DNA from: Linnemannia hyalina
Lineage: Eukaryota; Mortierellomycota; Mortierellomycetes; Mortierellales; Mortierellaceae
Length of the DNA: 64,000 bases
Assembly: GCA_019671135.1 (NCBI GenBank)
Contig: JAHRHY010000019.1
Coordinates: forward strand, 744,001-808,000
Direction: 5' to 3'
Shown here: positions 35,092 through 47,500 of the stretch, piece after piece
Position numbering within the stretch: position 1 is the stretch's first letter
Layout: each line of letters starts with the position of its first letter
Notes under the pieces: generated by a model
What the model was told of the DNA's origin: nothing
The model's database searches: none
What the model saw: the letters and a program-made list of their open reading frames with translations, nothing else
Position numbers and translations under genes: made by a program

Positions 35092-36161
35092 ATGTCCACA
35101 ATGTCAACCGCAACCACTCCGATGACCAGCCTCTCTCCTCTCGACAACATCAACATTAACATCAACTCATCGCCAACACCACTGTCGTCGCATCTCAACA
35201 CCACCACAGTCTCAACACCCACTGCACCCTCCTGGCTCCTCTGGCAGTTCCTCGACTCTGCTCTCCCCACCGGAGGATTCATCGCCTCCAACGGCCTCGA
35301 AGCCTTTGCCAAACTCCACCCAGATGCCACTTCACCCAAGGACATCGAGGCCTATGTCAACTGGAGTGTACACTCCTGTGGATACACCAACCTGCCGTTT
35401 ATCACCGCTGTCTGGAAACTTGTCGATGAATGGACTTTGAGGGACATTCAACTCAAGACGGAGAAGGGCAAGGCCAAGGCGATGAAAAGTGTCCTGCACC
35501 GGATCGGGAACATTGATCGGGAGTACGATGTGTTTATGAACAACGCTATCCAGAACGCAGCCTCGAGGAAGCAAGGCGATGGTATTGTGATGATGGGGGT
35601 CAAATGCTTCGCAGACCAATTGAATAACAAGGCGTCTTCAAGGGCCAAGAGTAGGATGCTGGAGGAAGACGACGAGGAGGAAGGAGAGGAGGAGAGTGAG
35701 TTGGGGCCAAACATTAGGATCTTGAAACCGTTCAAGGCGCTATTGAGAAGTGAGGAGGTTGCGGGACACTATCCGATTGCTTTTGCGATGATTGCCCGTC
35801 TACTCGGCTTTGATCTTGGTGAGTCGAGTCAATTGCAATATTGGAATACACTGGGGGTTTTTTTTTCAATCCTGTATCCTCGAATACTTATTCATCGCCC
35901 TTGTGATTGTTCTTATTAGCGACAACACGATACCTACATTTGCATTTGCATGCGCGGACACTGCTGTCGTCGGCGATTCGATTGGCGCTGGTGGGGCCAT
36001 TTCAGGCACAGCATATTATGACCCGATCGCAGGCCAAGGCAAGGTTTATCGATGCAAAGACGGCGGATCTGACGATTGAGGATGCGGCACAGACGTTCTT
36101 GTTGGGCGATATCTGTTCAGGTGTCCATGGCCGACTCTGGACTCGCCTCTTCAATAGTTAG
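35092..36161 (+). CDS. Urease accessory protein UreF
   Basis: UreF acts with UreD and UreG to load nickel into apo-urease, allowing growth on urea. Two exons (35092-35818, 35920-36161) encode 322 residues. The Ser/Thr/Asn-rich first 40 residues are followed by the UreF domain: 'WLLWQFLDSALPTGGFIASNGLEA', helices through 'AVWKLVDEWTLRDIQ', 'GHYPIAFAMIARLLGFDL', and after the intron 'ATTRYLHLHLHARTLLSSAIRL' with 'GPFQAQHIM', all family hallmarks. An acidic low-complexity loop (about 185-210, EEDDEEEGEEE) is an insertion relative to bacterial UreF. Urease and the other accessory genes are not in this window, as is normal for fungi. Confidence 0.92.
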
Positions 36162-36507
36162 AAGTAGTATGCAACGTCGATGTAATTAAAAGAAGCGGGC
36201 GTGGATTTCTGTTAGTGAGTGCGTGCGAGTCACGGATTCGATTTTCTGTTAGTCGCTGTTTGCCACCACGAACTTCGTTGTTGTTTCTCGAGATCATAAC
36301 AACTCCTCCTCTCTCCAATCATCAACCGCGTTTCTGACCCTTTGTTCGTCTTCATCACCTCAGGGGTCAAGGCATAAACAGGACGGATCCCCCCCTTTCA
36401 ACAAGAAACGCGTGTCGCTGAGGAACCAAATCGACCAACGCCACCATCACCATAACTTAAACAACAACCCACAAACAACAAGCAAACAAGTAGCTCCCTG
36501 CCATTGT
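36162..36507. promoter_or_regulatory. UreF-RIF1 intergenic region
   Basis: 346 bases containing the UreF 3' UTR and the RIF1 upstream region. C/T-rich and then A/C-rich leader. An open frame extends upstream of the chosen RIF1 ATG but has no earlier ATG in frame. Confidence 0.45.
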
Positions 36508-39500
36508 ATGGGAGCTCAGATGACAAAGGAGCCGCTCACCACCCGCAACACATCGCGGCCCAAACCTGACTCTTTTACTTCCTCGGTCACAGGCAACCAG
36601 ATTGGTTCGGCTGACTCATCCAGAACATCTACAACGCCCGCACCAGCGGCGACAACAACGACAAAAGAGTCAGGAACAACAACAACAGTGCCTGGAGACA
36701 CAGTGGCAATGGACGTCTCTACCACCGCCACTACCACAACACGCGCAGCAACAGCCGCGACGATGGGTCAGCCAGTAGCATCATCACCTTCCTCCTCGCG
36801 GGACCAACAAACAAACCCATCACGGAAATCCAGACGAGAGGAAGACTTGTCGTACCTGGCGCGCCCCAAGGTCCTCATTCAAAACCACCCACCACAAATA
36901 CCCCTCAACACAAGATTCGCTCGACCCAACACAAGGAGGAATGCCTCGCCGGACACCAGAGCGCTCGAGTTGCTCGGCAGGAGAACGAAGAGACGGAGAC
37001 GGTCTGGAGAGTCTGAGGTTCGCGCACGCCCGTCTGGGGTAGGTGGGTATGATATCAGTGATAGCGACGACTTGTCCTCCGCAGACTCGATATTATCTTC
37101 CGCAGACTCGATGGATGTGGTGGATGATCAACAGGTCCAAGAGCAGCAGGTTGAACCGCGGGATGAAGAGGGCGCCAGGAAATCGGCTAAAGTAAATTTG
37201 ATCCCGAAGGTGGCTCCAAACGAGAGTGTAGCTGCGACGGCATCCAATACACCCAGGCGCATCCAGGAAGAGACTGTGCAGGATACCCCCAAGGTCTCCA
37301 CCAACACCGCCACCAACACCGCCACCGACAATGTCGCCACCTCAAAGCAGTCTTGTGCCGTGATTGAGCCTACCACTGATGTCCCTCCAGCACGAACTTC
37401 GACTATAATTGCTGATGCGGCTAAGGAGACTCGCTCAATCAACACCGACAGGGCTCCTCGGATGCCTGCCCAAATTACATCAGTGATCCAGGCTTCGCCC
37501 AGCCGGCGTGTTGTGTTCTCTCCTGACAAACAGGAGTCCTGTCTCTCAATCCCCAACAACACGAATATTCAAAAACTCAAAGGAATTCTCAAGACCACTG
37601 TCAAGCCCGTCGGGAAACTCGACATGTCCAAAATGACCATGCCCACCGAAGAAGAAATCGCCAACAACCGCCCGATCGTCAAGCGGAAACATAAACTCGT
37701 CCAAAAGTCCATCTCTGCTCGCTTGATGGAGTCCCACATTCCCAACAACAAGTCCAAAGTCCCCGACAGCGACTCTCCCTTCATTGGCGGCAGCAACTCG
37801 GCTCTCACTTTTGCGGCCTCGCCAGCCAAGGTTCTGGATCCGTTTATCAGAGAGTCGATCGAAAAATTGAAATCGCAGGATCTTGCCGTCCGCAAGGCGA
37901 CGTACGACTCGATGCTAGATATTCTCAGGACCTCGAAGGACAAGACCTATTACGACGAGATTCAGGAATCGATCAGGCCCCTCACTGCGCGCATCTTGAT
38001 TGACCTTGACCATGGCAACGCCGAGACTGTCGTGTAGGTTACATTCTGTGTTGATATTGTGAGCTCGTGATGTCGCAACCGTCTCAAGGATCGACTCAAA
38101 AGGATTTTTTTATTGACGCGTACTATTTAACCTTCCCTTTCGATTCTTAGGACGCTGTCGGTTTACAGATGCCTCGCTTTCTTGTTCTTTGAGCGTCCTA
38201 TCGCGCAATTGTTCACAGGTACGAGACTTTGTTCTTCAAGGCGTATATGATTAAATGTATGAGCAATATAAATTCGCATTACTTACCGTGTCCTTTGCTT
38301 GACTGTACCTAGCTAATGAGGTGGACCGCCTCCTCAAGTTTGTCCTCCGCGTCACCAATACCAGTAACGACAAGGTATTAGAAGCGTTGTCGTGTTGGTC
38401 TTGGAGGCTCTACACCCCCCCCTGGTGACTTGTTGGAACTCATACTAACTACTCATTTAATTGTAATAGACGCTGGTTAACGTGTCGCTCTGCTGTCTGG
38501 GAACGTGCATGGTGCCGATGAAGATTCTTGCGCCTTATTGTGAGCAAATTATTCAGAGCATCGCCAACCACTTGAACTCTCGCTTGAACTCGACAAGCGC
38601 TACAAACGAGGGCATACTGGTAGGTGGTCGCCTGATACAAGTCAAGTGAAATCCGCACGTAGACCATGGATCATATCTAACACTTACGCCATCCATGAAT
38701 GATTTAGAACTTGATTGCCTTCTTGGTCAACCATCAGGAGGAGATTGTACCAAGCGCACCGGTCTGGCTGTCCTCGCTGTTACTCCTTCTTGTTCATGAT
38801 GTTCCAGGAATCCGAAAGAAGGCACTCGAGAGTGTACAGGCCCTTATTCCCACCTTCCTCCAGACGGATGACAACCGTCTCCGAATGGCGGCGATCGCGT
38901 TTATGAATGAGCACGGCGAGAAATTCGTCCAGAAGTTGGATGAGGAGCACCTCAAGCCCTCCCATGGTAATGCTCGAGGAGTAATCTGTGAATGACTATT
39001 GCCTTGTACGCGATCTTTTCTAATATGTTTCTTCTTTTCATATTCACTTCTCAGAGGTGTTCGCTCTCAGAGTGTGGGGCACAGTGGCAATTGTCTTGGG
39101 CAAGGATCTGCACCGCCATCCCATACTCAACCCTATGCTGAAAGTTGTGGAGGTATGGACAACGCCCTTTGTGGTTTTTTTTTTCAAAGTTTTGCTCCGC
39201 AATGACCCCTAAAAATGTGGCGACTATTAATTTCCACCAATTGTCCTATTTCTGAATCACAGACTGCCTTTAACCGGGGCATAAACAAGAACACCGACGC
39301 CAAAATCACCGCGTTCAAGGCGTGGACGTAAGTTATACCATGGACATATTGGTACTTTTGATCAGAGTGGTATCAACTCAACTAGAGTTGCTAACGCGTC
39401 ATCCTGCATGTTGCAACTCTAGGCGCCTGATATACAGCTTTTCGCGGGGCGGTCACCTTCACGCTGAAAAGACTCGCAAGTTGATTTTGAGGCCTATTGC

Positions 39501-42500
39501 CAAAGGGTGAGTACCATTTGCCTTGTTGCGGTAGTCACTATTGAATGTTCTGGGCGACCAAGGATACTTATCATACTCTGTTGCCTTTTATTTTAGCTTG
39601 GGACCACTTAATCATAATCGCACGCGACTTGCTGCTACGAATGCCTGGATGGCGTTGGTGTACGGTCTGGGACCCGAATTAGTCAAGGTGGGCAACAGGC
39701 CGCAGACGTGTTGGAAAGGGACTACTATATCGAGTACGACTGGAGGACTAACGGGTGCCTTCTCTTCATTGTGGATATCTAGAATGCCGACGAGGTCTTC
39801 TTCCCCGTTGTACGGCCTTTAGTCACCGATGAGTCCGAGCATATTCGCGATCTTATCTTGAGACTCCTCACAGCCATGTTCAGCAACTCTGGCGGCGCCG
39901 GTATGTATTTTGTAGCTATCACCTCCACAGTGTGAACGCCTAATATATCAGGCACTAATCAACTGCCATATGGCGACTCTTTTTCCGCTGTATTTAGACC
40001 TTCTGGAGGGCTCACAGTTCATTGCACCAGGATCGATCTCGTTTTCAGACTTGGGAATGTCCGAGGCGCATTGGGTACGAACGAAGCTTTTGGACGAAGG
40101 ACTGGAATGTCTCTTCTTGACAATGCATCTCCAGCATAAAATTACCGATGCCAGCCGAGATGAGTGGCGCCTGAGCAGTATCACTGGTTTGCCTTTCCTG
40201 ACTCAACCGTGCTCAAGACTCTGGGAAAGCCTCGTGAGGGCTGTTCGGGATATCAACCTACACGAGAAAGGTATGGTGCACGCTGCATTACCGTTTCGGC
40301 AAATTGGGGAGACACCTATTGAATCGTTATTAATACATCTACGCTTGGGCCTTTTTCCCACGCTAGGCTTGAAGGCGACAGATGAAGCTGAACGTGCAGT
40401 ATCGTCGCTGTTGTACTTTATTGAAAGGGTATCAAAGTCGAACCCATCGACTCTTGTTCCTGGCGACTGGCCTGATCAGGAAAACGACGACGTTAAAAAG
40501 CTACAGGCTGACCCTGAGAAAACAGGATATATCATTCGCGCAGACATTGTTCACTACCTATATACGGGTCTCGTTGAGATCATGTCTGTTAAAACGCTTG
40601 TCGCCACGCGCTACAAGGTGCGGGATACGATCCATGCGGATATTTTCGACGCATTACAGCAGGAATCTACCAACTCAGAATCGCCAACAAAGATCACTCA
40701 GGTTGCGGAACCTAGAGACGCCACCATGTCACCCATGGGTAAGATCTCACAGATGCCAATTGTACGGGTACAATATTTTTTTGGGTAGAGGACATATTAT
40801 TAACATTCGAACTGTTTGCTGTCGTTCTTTAGAATTCATTCTGAAGTGCTGGTTGGCATTGGGCGAGTCGGTTCAGAGTACTCACTTTGAGTCCTCGTTT
40901 TGGCAAACAACCTCGACTCTTGTTGACTGGTCAGCAAGCAGCCTCCAAGCGCTGCGGGCACTCTACAGATGTGTCGGCCATTTGGACGATATCAAGGCCA
41001 AGAGGCAAACAACCAGCACTTCGGTCTGGCCTGCAGTGTCACACGGCCCCACCTCGTCCTTGGCTTTCCGTGACTTTGAGATCAAGTACTGGTCTATCGT
41101 TGGTAGGTTACTTCAAGACATACAATGCGCTTTGCATAAATGGTGGCACCCAAATGTAAGATATAGGCTAACAACGTGTAATTCTCCCCTGAAATAGCTG
41201 TGCGACTGTCAAGCTCTATCAGTACTGTCAACGAGATTACGGAGACTCACTCACCTGGCGTAAATTCAGGATACGAGGACTTGTTCGTTGTGCTCTTATA
41301 CCCCCTTAGCATTCTTCGTAGTATGCGAAATGACAAGAACAAGAGCTTGTGGGACGATCATAGTCAACGAACACACGAGAATGAGGACAAGGAGACTTTG
41401 AGACACGAGGCTTTGTTTCTAGAGAAGCGCACACAGATCTGCTTGCCTGTATGGACGTCTCTGGTCAGAAACTTTTACAGGATTGCCCAGCACAAGCGCG
41501 GAAGAGCCAATGCTGTCTTGAATGCTCTTGCAACTCGACTTCTGAAGTTCTATGATTTTGGCGTGCCATACGTCTGGTAAGTAACGATCCTCCTTGTTTT
41601 ATGGAGTTATTAGTTCCGCGTGCAAGATGGCTAATAAGCTCTTTCATTCCATTTGCACAATAGGATGCAGCCTATGAGCGTCAGTTTCACGAGTATTCTC
41701 GTGGACACAATGATCTTGGCGGACCCCAAGGCAGCGCTCAACACACCTTTGGGACGCGGCGCCTACTATGGACTTGATTCATCAAAATCACAGCCCAAGC
41801 AGTAAGTTTTGTGAACCTTGTCGTTTTACAGACATGCGTAGTGGTGCTGTTCTTGAATACCTATCGTAACTTTGGAATTCTCCTACTGGAAAATTAGAAG
41901 CGTGGATTTTGTGGATGGTGTGTTGGACGTCTGCCTGATGTTGGTAAAGCAAGCGTATAGGGGTATCCAACTCACCAAGGACCTGGAGGAGGACCCCGCC
42001 AAGATCCCAGCCATGCAGGACTCTGCCATTCTCTTGCTGGAGAAGGTGATCAACAAAGCGCCCACGTCACTTGTCATGCAGTGGATCCACCATCTACACA
42101 AGGCGATATTGCTCTGGTTGGCAGACTCTGGGCACGCCATCAAAGACTTGCCCAAGGAAACCCGGCAAGCGTACCAGGCACGACTTGAGACTCTCTGGAA
42201 CGACTGTATCTTGCACCGGTTACAGAGCTGTGGAGAAGAGAACATGGAGACCGGAGCAACGTCCGGCTTTGGATCTGTCGTGGCGCCTCCGTCGACGACT
42301 ATCCGAGGCGCATACGATCGCGCAGTGGCAACCCGTGGCGCAGGATCAGGGACGGGGTCGAAGTCTGCAGCGGGAGCGGGATTGCTGTCAAGGTCGTCAT
42401 CGTCGACATCACTCTCGGGAGGATATGGTGACAAAGCAGCGGCAGGTCCATTTTCGTCCGAGGAGCTTGCGCGCCTGTCGCCCCTGCTAGTAGCGGCTCT

Positions 42501-44521
42501 TGTCTCTGGACGGAAGGCTGTTGTGAACAAGACGCTCGAGTTTTGGAATGAGACGTTTGGAATGTCACGGGTGGATTTGATATACCCCGAGGCGTTTGTC
42601 GAGGCGATGCGGCCGCTGAAGTTGGTTGCGACGGTCAAGTTGCCCGGTTGGAGCTACGAGGACAGTTCTCAGACGGAGACGCCTCAGTTCTCGGCGTCCA
42701 TGTCACAGGAGGCCTTGCTTTCTATCCCTGTAGAACTGAATGTCAGGGTCAGCGCTTCAAAGTTGATGAAGCAGAAAGCTGGACTTGCAGTCTCGTCTTC
42801 GTCGTCGCCTACTTCATCCCCAAAGAAGGATGGCCCAATGACACCAACATCTGTCAAGAACAGGGCCAGGAGATCCCGTCTGCTTTCGGAGGAGGAGGAG
42901 GATGATGATTATAAGTTTGAGAAGGAGGAGGGGGATCGGGAGGACAGGACGCCAACAAAGAGGAAGAGAAGCAAGTTTGTGCATACTTTGGAATTGGATC
43001 CCGTCAACAAGAGTCTGATTGGCAGGTCGAGCGAGCAGGTGAGAAGGTCGTTATCGCCTGATGATGCTGGATTTTGGGATGAGGCCGAGGTATCAACACC
43101 AACCAAGCAGCCTGTCCAGAGGATTCCCAGCCTCACTAGAAAGGAACCACGGAAAAACTTGCCGGCTCCTCCTGTCTGGAGGTTGGAGCCTCCATTACAG
43201 CCATATGACCCTGCCAAAGACGACCTAAGCGCCGCCACTCCAACTTTCCCATCGTCGCCTGCCACACCTATTGCTGCTGCTCCTGCCTCTGCCTCTGCCA
43301 CCGCATCTGCAGCTGCGTCGCCAGAGACGAATACACAGACCACCGTCGAGCTTGGAAACGACTCTGAGGTGACAGCTATGGACATGTCCCAGCAACTCAA
43401 GCCAAGAAGCCTGCCATTGGAGGTCACCAACATGGATGTCGCTGTGGATAGTACAAAGGAGGCACCTGTGGAGCATCATAAGGAATCTGTTGCGGAAGGT
43501 TCCAAAGAACCGATCGCGGAGGCTCCAAGGGGGGTCGTTGTTGTGGAGGGTCCCGTGGAACTAGCCGCCGTGGAGACTCCAAATGAAACCGTTGTTATGC
43601 AGAAACCTGTGAAGGCGACTGTGGAGAAGACGGTCATTGGCGAGCCAGGCGCTAATCGGGCGGAGATTGTGATTGAGGACTCACAGAGCATCGCCAAGGT
43701 CGAGGTTGATGAAGGAAAGAGCATGAGCGTGCTCTCACAACAGAGTGCATCTAACGAGCCCGAGAACTTTACAGATTCAAAGTCTCCAAAGCAGGAACAG
43801 GAGCAGGAGACCAAGGTTCAGGAAGAAGTCAAGGAAGTTGTTGTGGAAGTGAGGCGTAAGCGTGGCAGGCCACCAAACTCGTCCTATGCTTCTTCTGCTT
43901 CATCAACTCAGAATGCTTCCTCTTCTCGGTCCACCTCGTCTTCTCCGGCAAGCAATCTTGAGCCCAGGAGAAAGAAGGTCCAGAGAGGATCTCCAACCAC
44001 AACATCACCGACATCGGCATCGGCATCGCCTTCGGACTCAGTCTCGGTCTCGGCTAGGAATCTTACAGGCGCGTCGGACGAGAGCCTTCTGGAAAATGGA
44101 GCGAGTGTGGGAGGAAGCCCGGATACTGTTATTGCGGTTGCGAATAGGCCATCAATGGAGCAAGACGGGCCAATCGTCGATTGCACAGAGTTTATGACGG
44201 CCCTTCGCCGAGTCGAAGAGGCCAAGGAGCTACTTAACCGGTTGGATTCTAGGTATGGAACGAAGTCAAATTCCTACTGCTCGATCACTTTTATTTAGGG
44301 TTTTGGGTTTATGCTTATTTCTATATCAGTCTGTATACTTTTTTTTGTTGTTCATACTTTTTCCTTGACCGCTAACGATAAGCTCCTTTGATTGTTTGAT
44401 TTTTTTTACTATTGAACATAGACAATTGCTTGAAGTGCAGAACCAGATCATTGCGTTGAACCAGGCGGTCTGTGGCGTGTGGAGCCAAAGGGTCAATGAC
44501 ATTCCTGGCCGAAAGGACTAG
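36508..44521 (+). CDS. RIF1: RIF1-like telomere and replication-timing protein
   Basis: RIF1 recruits protein phosphatase 1 (PP1) to late origins and telomeres, and shapes double-strand-break repair. Sixteen exons joined in phase (36508-38033, 38151-38218, 38313-38374, 38470-38619, 38708-38966, 39055-39152, 39263-39327, 39423-39506, 39597-39687, 39783-39900, 39998-40738, 40833-41102, 41198-41576, 41664-41801, 41898-44252, 44422-44521) give 2167 residues. The first ~440 residues are disordered and contain an RVxF-type PP1 site (RRVVF, about 333) and a SILK-like 'KGILK' (about 358). From about 442 a long HEAT-like helical array follows (Rif1 N-terminal domain, e.g. 'DPFIRESIEKLKSQDLAVRK'). A long Ser/Glu/Pro-rich tail carries an AT-hook 'KRGRPP' (about 2004). 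Length and order fit fungal RIF1. The middle exons were placed by phase and protein texture and could shift slightly. Confidence 0.82.
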
Positions 44522-47500
44522 CTGTTGAACTATTATATTGTATTGTATTTATTATGTACTAAAAGACTTTTTCGCATTATTGCACATAACACACATAACA
44601 AGCAAACGTGCTAGGACGGTTGGTGCATTGTGAACGGAGGAAGGGGGCTGATGATTGTTTAGGGCGAAGGTGTGCTAAGGTTGACGATCGATCGCGCTGT
44701 TACTCCTTTTTTTCCGATCGGGTGGGGGATAGATCGATGGGCCTGTAGACTCATGGAAGAAAATGGAGCCTTGCAGCTCTCATCGAGTATTCTGTCTAGA
44801 TGCATGCAAAAAAAACGTAGGACGAGGCTCAAGTACACGTGCCGGCTTTTTTTTTTTTTTTGCCCATCGACCTTTTTTTTTTATTGCGATTTGATGCCAG
44901 GTTGCACATGGGTTGGACAAGCGGAACGTATGACGATCGCTTTTTGTGGAGAATCACAAGGGATTTTTCTCTAGTGCAGGCGGAGGCTCACATTAAGGCT
45001 TTGTAAGGAAAAGGGAGGGGGGAAATGAGAAAATACAATGTGCAGATCAAGGCATAATCTGTATTTATTATAAGACGCCCTAGAAGGATTTGTGTTCAGC
45101 GTATTTCTCAGTTGGTTTGTTTGTGAGAGGGGGGGGGGGGGTTCGCTACGGTCGTCAGTTAAAAAAGCCATTCGACCGTGTTGATGGGTTCCTCAAGTTT
45201 TTTTTGTTTTTGTGAGCCCCCTCATGACCCACGGAGACTTTTTTTTCTTCTTCTTTGTAACTCATTCTTGGTGTCTCTCCACCATTTACTTGATCTTATC
45301 TATTTGCAATCCACATTAAGATGGACTGTCTGGATTGGATTTGACATTCGCCGAGATATAAAAAAAAAGGGGTGGTGGTGGTGGAGTGAGTAGGGGTCCA
45401 GAACACAGGTCCATGTATATACAAAGATCACATCTTTTTTCCGAGGTAAGCATGACCAAGAGTCTAGGCAAGCTATGAGAGGGTGAGATGGCGGGAGGGG
45501 GGGAGGGTGAGCGAGCGAGAGGTTGAGAGGATGTGTGTCAGTCTGGGAAGACAAGGCAGGTTAGGGGGCAGCTGATATCTTAATGCAAGGGTATTTGCGA
45601 TGTGGAAGGGTATTGGCGATGGATGTGAAGGTAATATGGATAAAGGAAAATGGACCAATAATGCAAATTAGGGCAAAGGCAGGCAAGGACTGGTGAGATG
45701 TCAGCGACGAGGAGGGGGGGGGGGGTAAAGGTGTGATCTGAAATAAAGTGGATGTAGACGATAACGACAAGAGCAAGGGCAGGAGGGAGGACATGGTCGA
45801 CCGAGACCCTTGAATGTTAGTCTCTTAATGTCGTCAAAATGAAAAAGGTGAACGCAACCTAAAGTGAACTATGGACGACGGAAAGTACATTTGGGAGGGG
45901 AAGCATGGTCAAGGGCTTTTGTTCTGTTTTTACGTTTTAGTTTTGATCTGTGGAAGGATGAGGGGAAATGGTGTCTAGTGATGATATGGGGATGAGCGTG
46001 ATGAAGGCAAAGCAAAAAGCGCGAAAACCTAAGAGCCGTTGAATGGCGAGGAGGAACTGAATGGACGGACGGGCTTAGCTTCTTTTTTTTTAGGATGGTG
46101 AGATGATGGAGTGTCGATGAAAGAAAGTTAAATGAACTGGTTTTCGCGAACCGTAACCTTCTTTTTTCCTCATTTCTTTTCTTTGTTTCTTTTGGTTCAT
46201 TTCATTATTATTTTTTGGCAGGGATGGTTTCTGGCAGTGGTAATGGTGGCATCATAAAGAGCAAACTTGTCTCTTTGTCTCTTTGTCAGTGAGCAGCAGC
46301 AGTGCTAGACCGTGATCCTTCGACTTCAATGCAAGGGATGAAAATGTACTCTTCGGAGAATACCTCCCAGCCGCGCCTCGCTCCCTCTCGCTCTCACATA
46401 CCCCACCCACTGCCCAACGCTCTCAAGTCACTATTTTTTTTCTCCTATCCTCCTCTCTCCTGTCTCGTAGCATTATTATTCCAAGGCTCAGATGGGAAAA
46501 CGGCCACAGCATAGTATGCCAATCCAAACAAAAAATTAAAGGGAGCGAGCGCGCGCCAGACTCCGACCCCTCCTCTTGTATATGCCTTTTGCGGAGTATT
46601 TTTTTCTTTCTTTAATATGAATTCCCAATTGAAGGAGCCACAGGAGGCGGAGTGGACGCGCTCTAGGACCACCTCTTCATTTCTTTTCATTTGTCGATTA
46701 CAGTACAGACTGTAGAAGAGCCAGGACCAGACCCGTTCCTTATTATGAGGCAGAATGAAGGGCTAGACGGTTGATGAAATTGAAACCTCTTGAACCATTT
46801 CTGCTCGAGGGAAATGTTTCCCGTTGTCCTTGGAACGACACATGGTTGTCGAAGGGCAATATCTTAAGGTTCTATTACAATGAGGGTCGCTCAGTAAATG
46901 AATGAAAAAACAGGGGTTGTAAGTTGGAGTAAGGCTCGCTCGTGAACCAAAATTCGACATTTTTCATTTTGTGCACACCTTTCTACACTCCTACATCGCG
47001 ATGGATAAGAGCCTTGTTATTTCTCCATTCATATCTTCACTCATCTTTTCATGGCTTGAATCGAATAAGGATTGCGATCTGTATCGATAGCCCTTGTTCG
47101 CATATCAGCGCCATGATTAACCGGTTCCTGTCAAGTTGTTGCATGAATGTTCAGAACCGGACATTTATTGATTTAGCGTTTGTCACCGCTTTGTCTTGTC
47201 TTGTTCCAAGTCTTTGGGGAACCCAGTATGCCAGATAAGCCGGATCCTCGGAACCCCGCTCAAAAAAATCCCTCCAGCCTGTATGGGACGGAGACAGGGT
47301 ACAGACTGATACATATCTGCACCACTGCTGCAACAGTAACCCACCGCTGGGTTGCTCGCTTTCAAACATTGTCAATTGCGTGTTGTAATACCATCGAGTC
47401 GACCTGGTCAAAAAAACGAACAAAGACAAATAAAAAAAAATCGGCGGAGTTGAAGGTGAACTTTGTGCAAAAAAATAGAAGGATCGCATATTCACTCCGC

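Noticed and set aside
36412..36507. Upstream extension of RIF1
   Set aside because: The frame is open but has no ATG before 36508, and the extra residues are His/Asn/Gln low complexity typical of leaders here.
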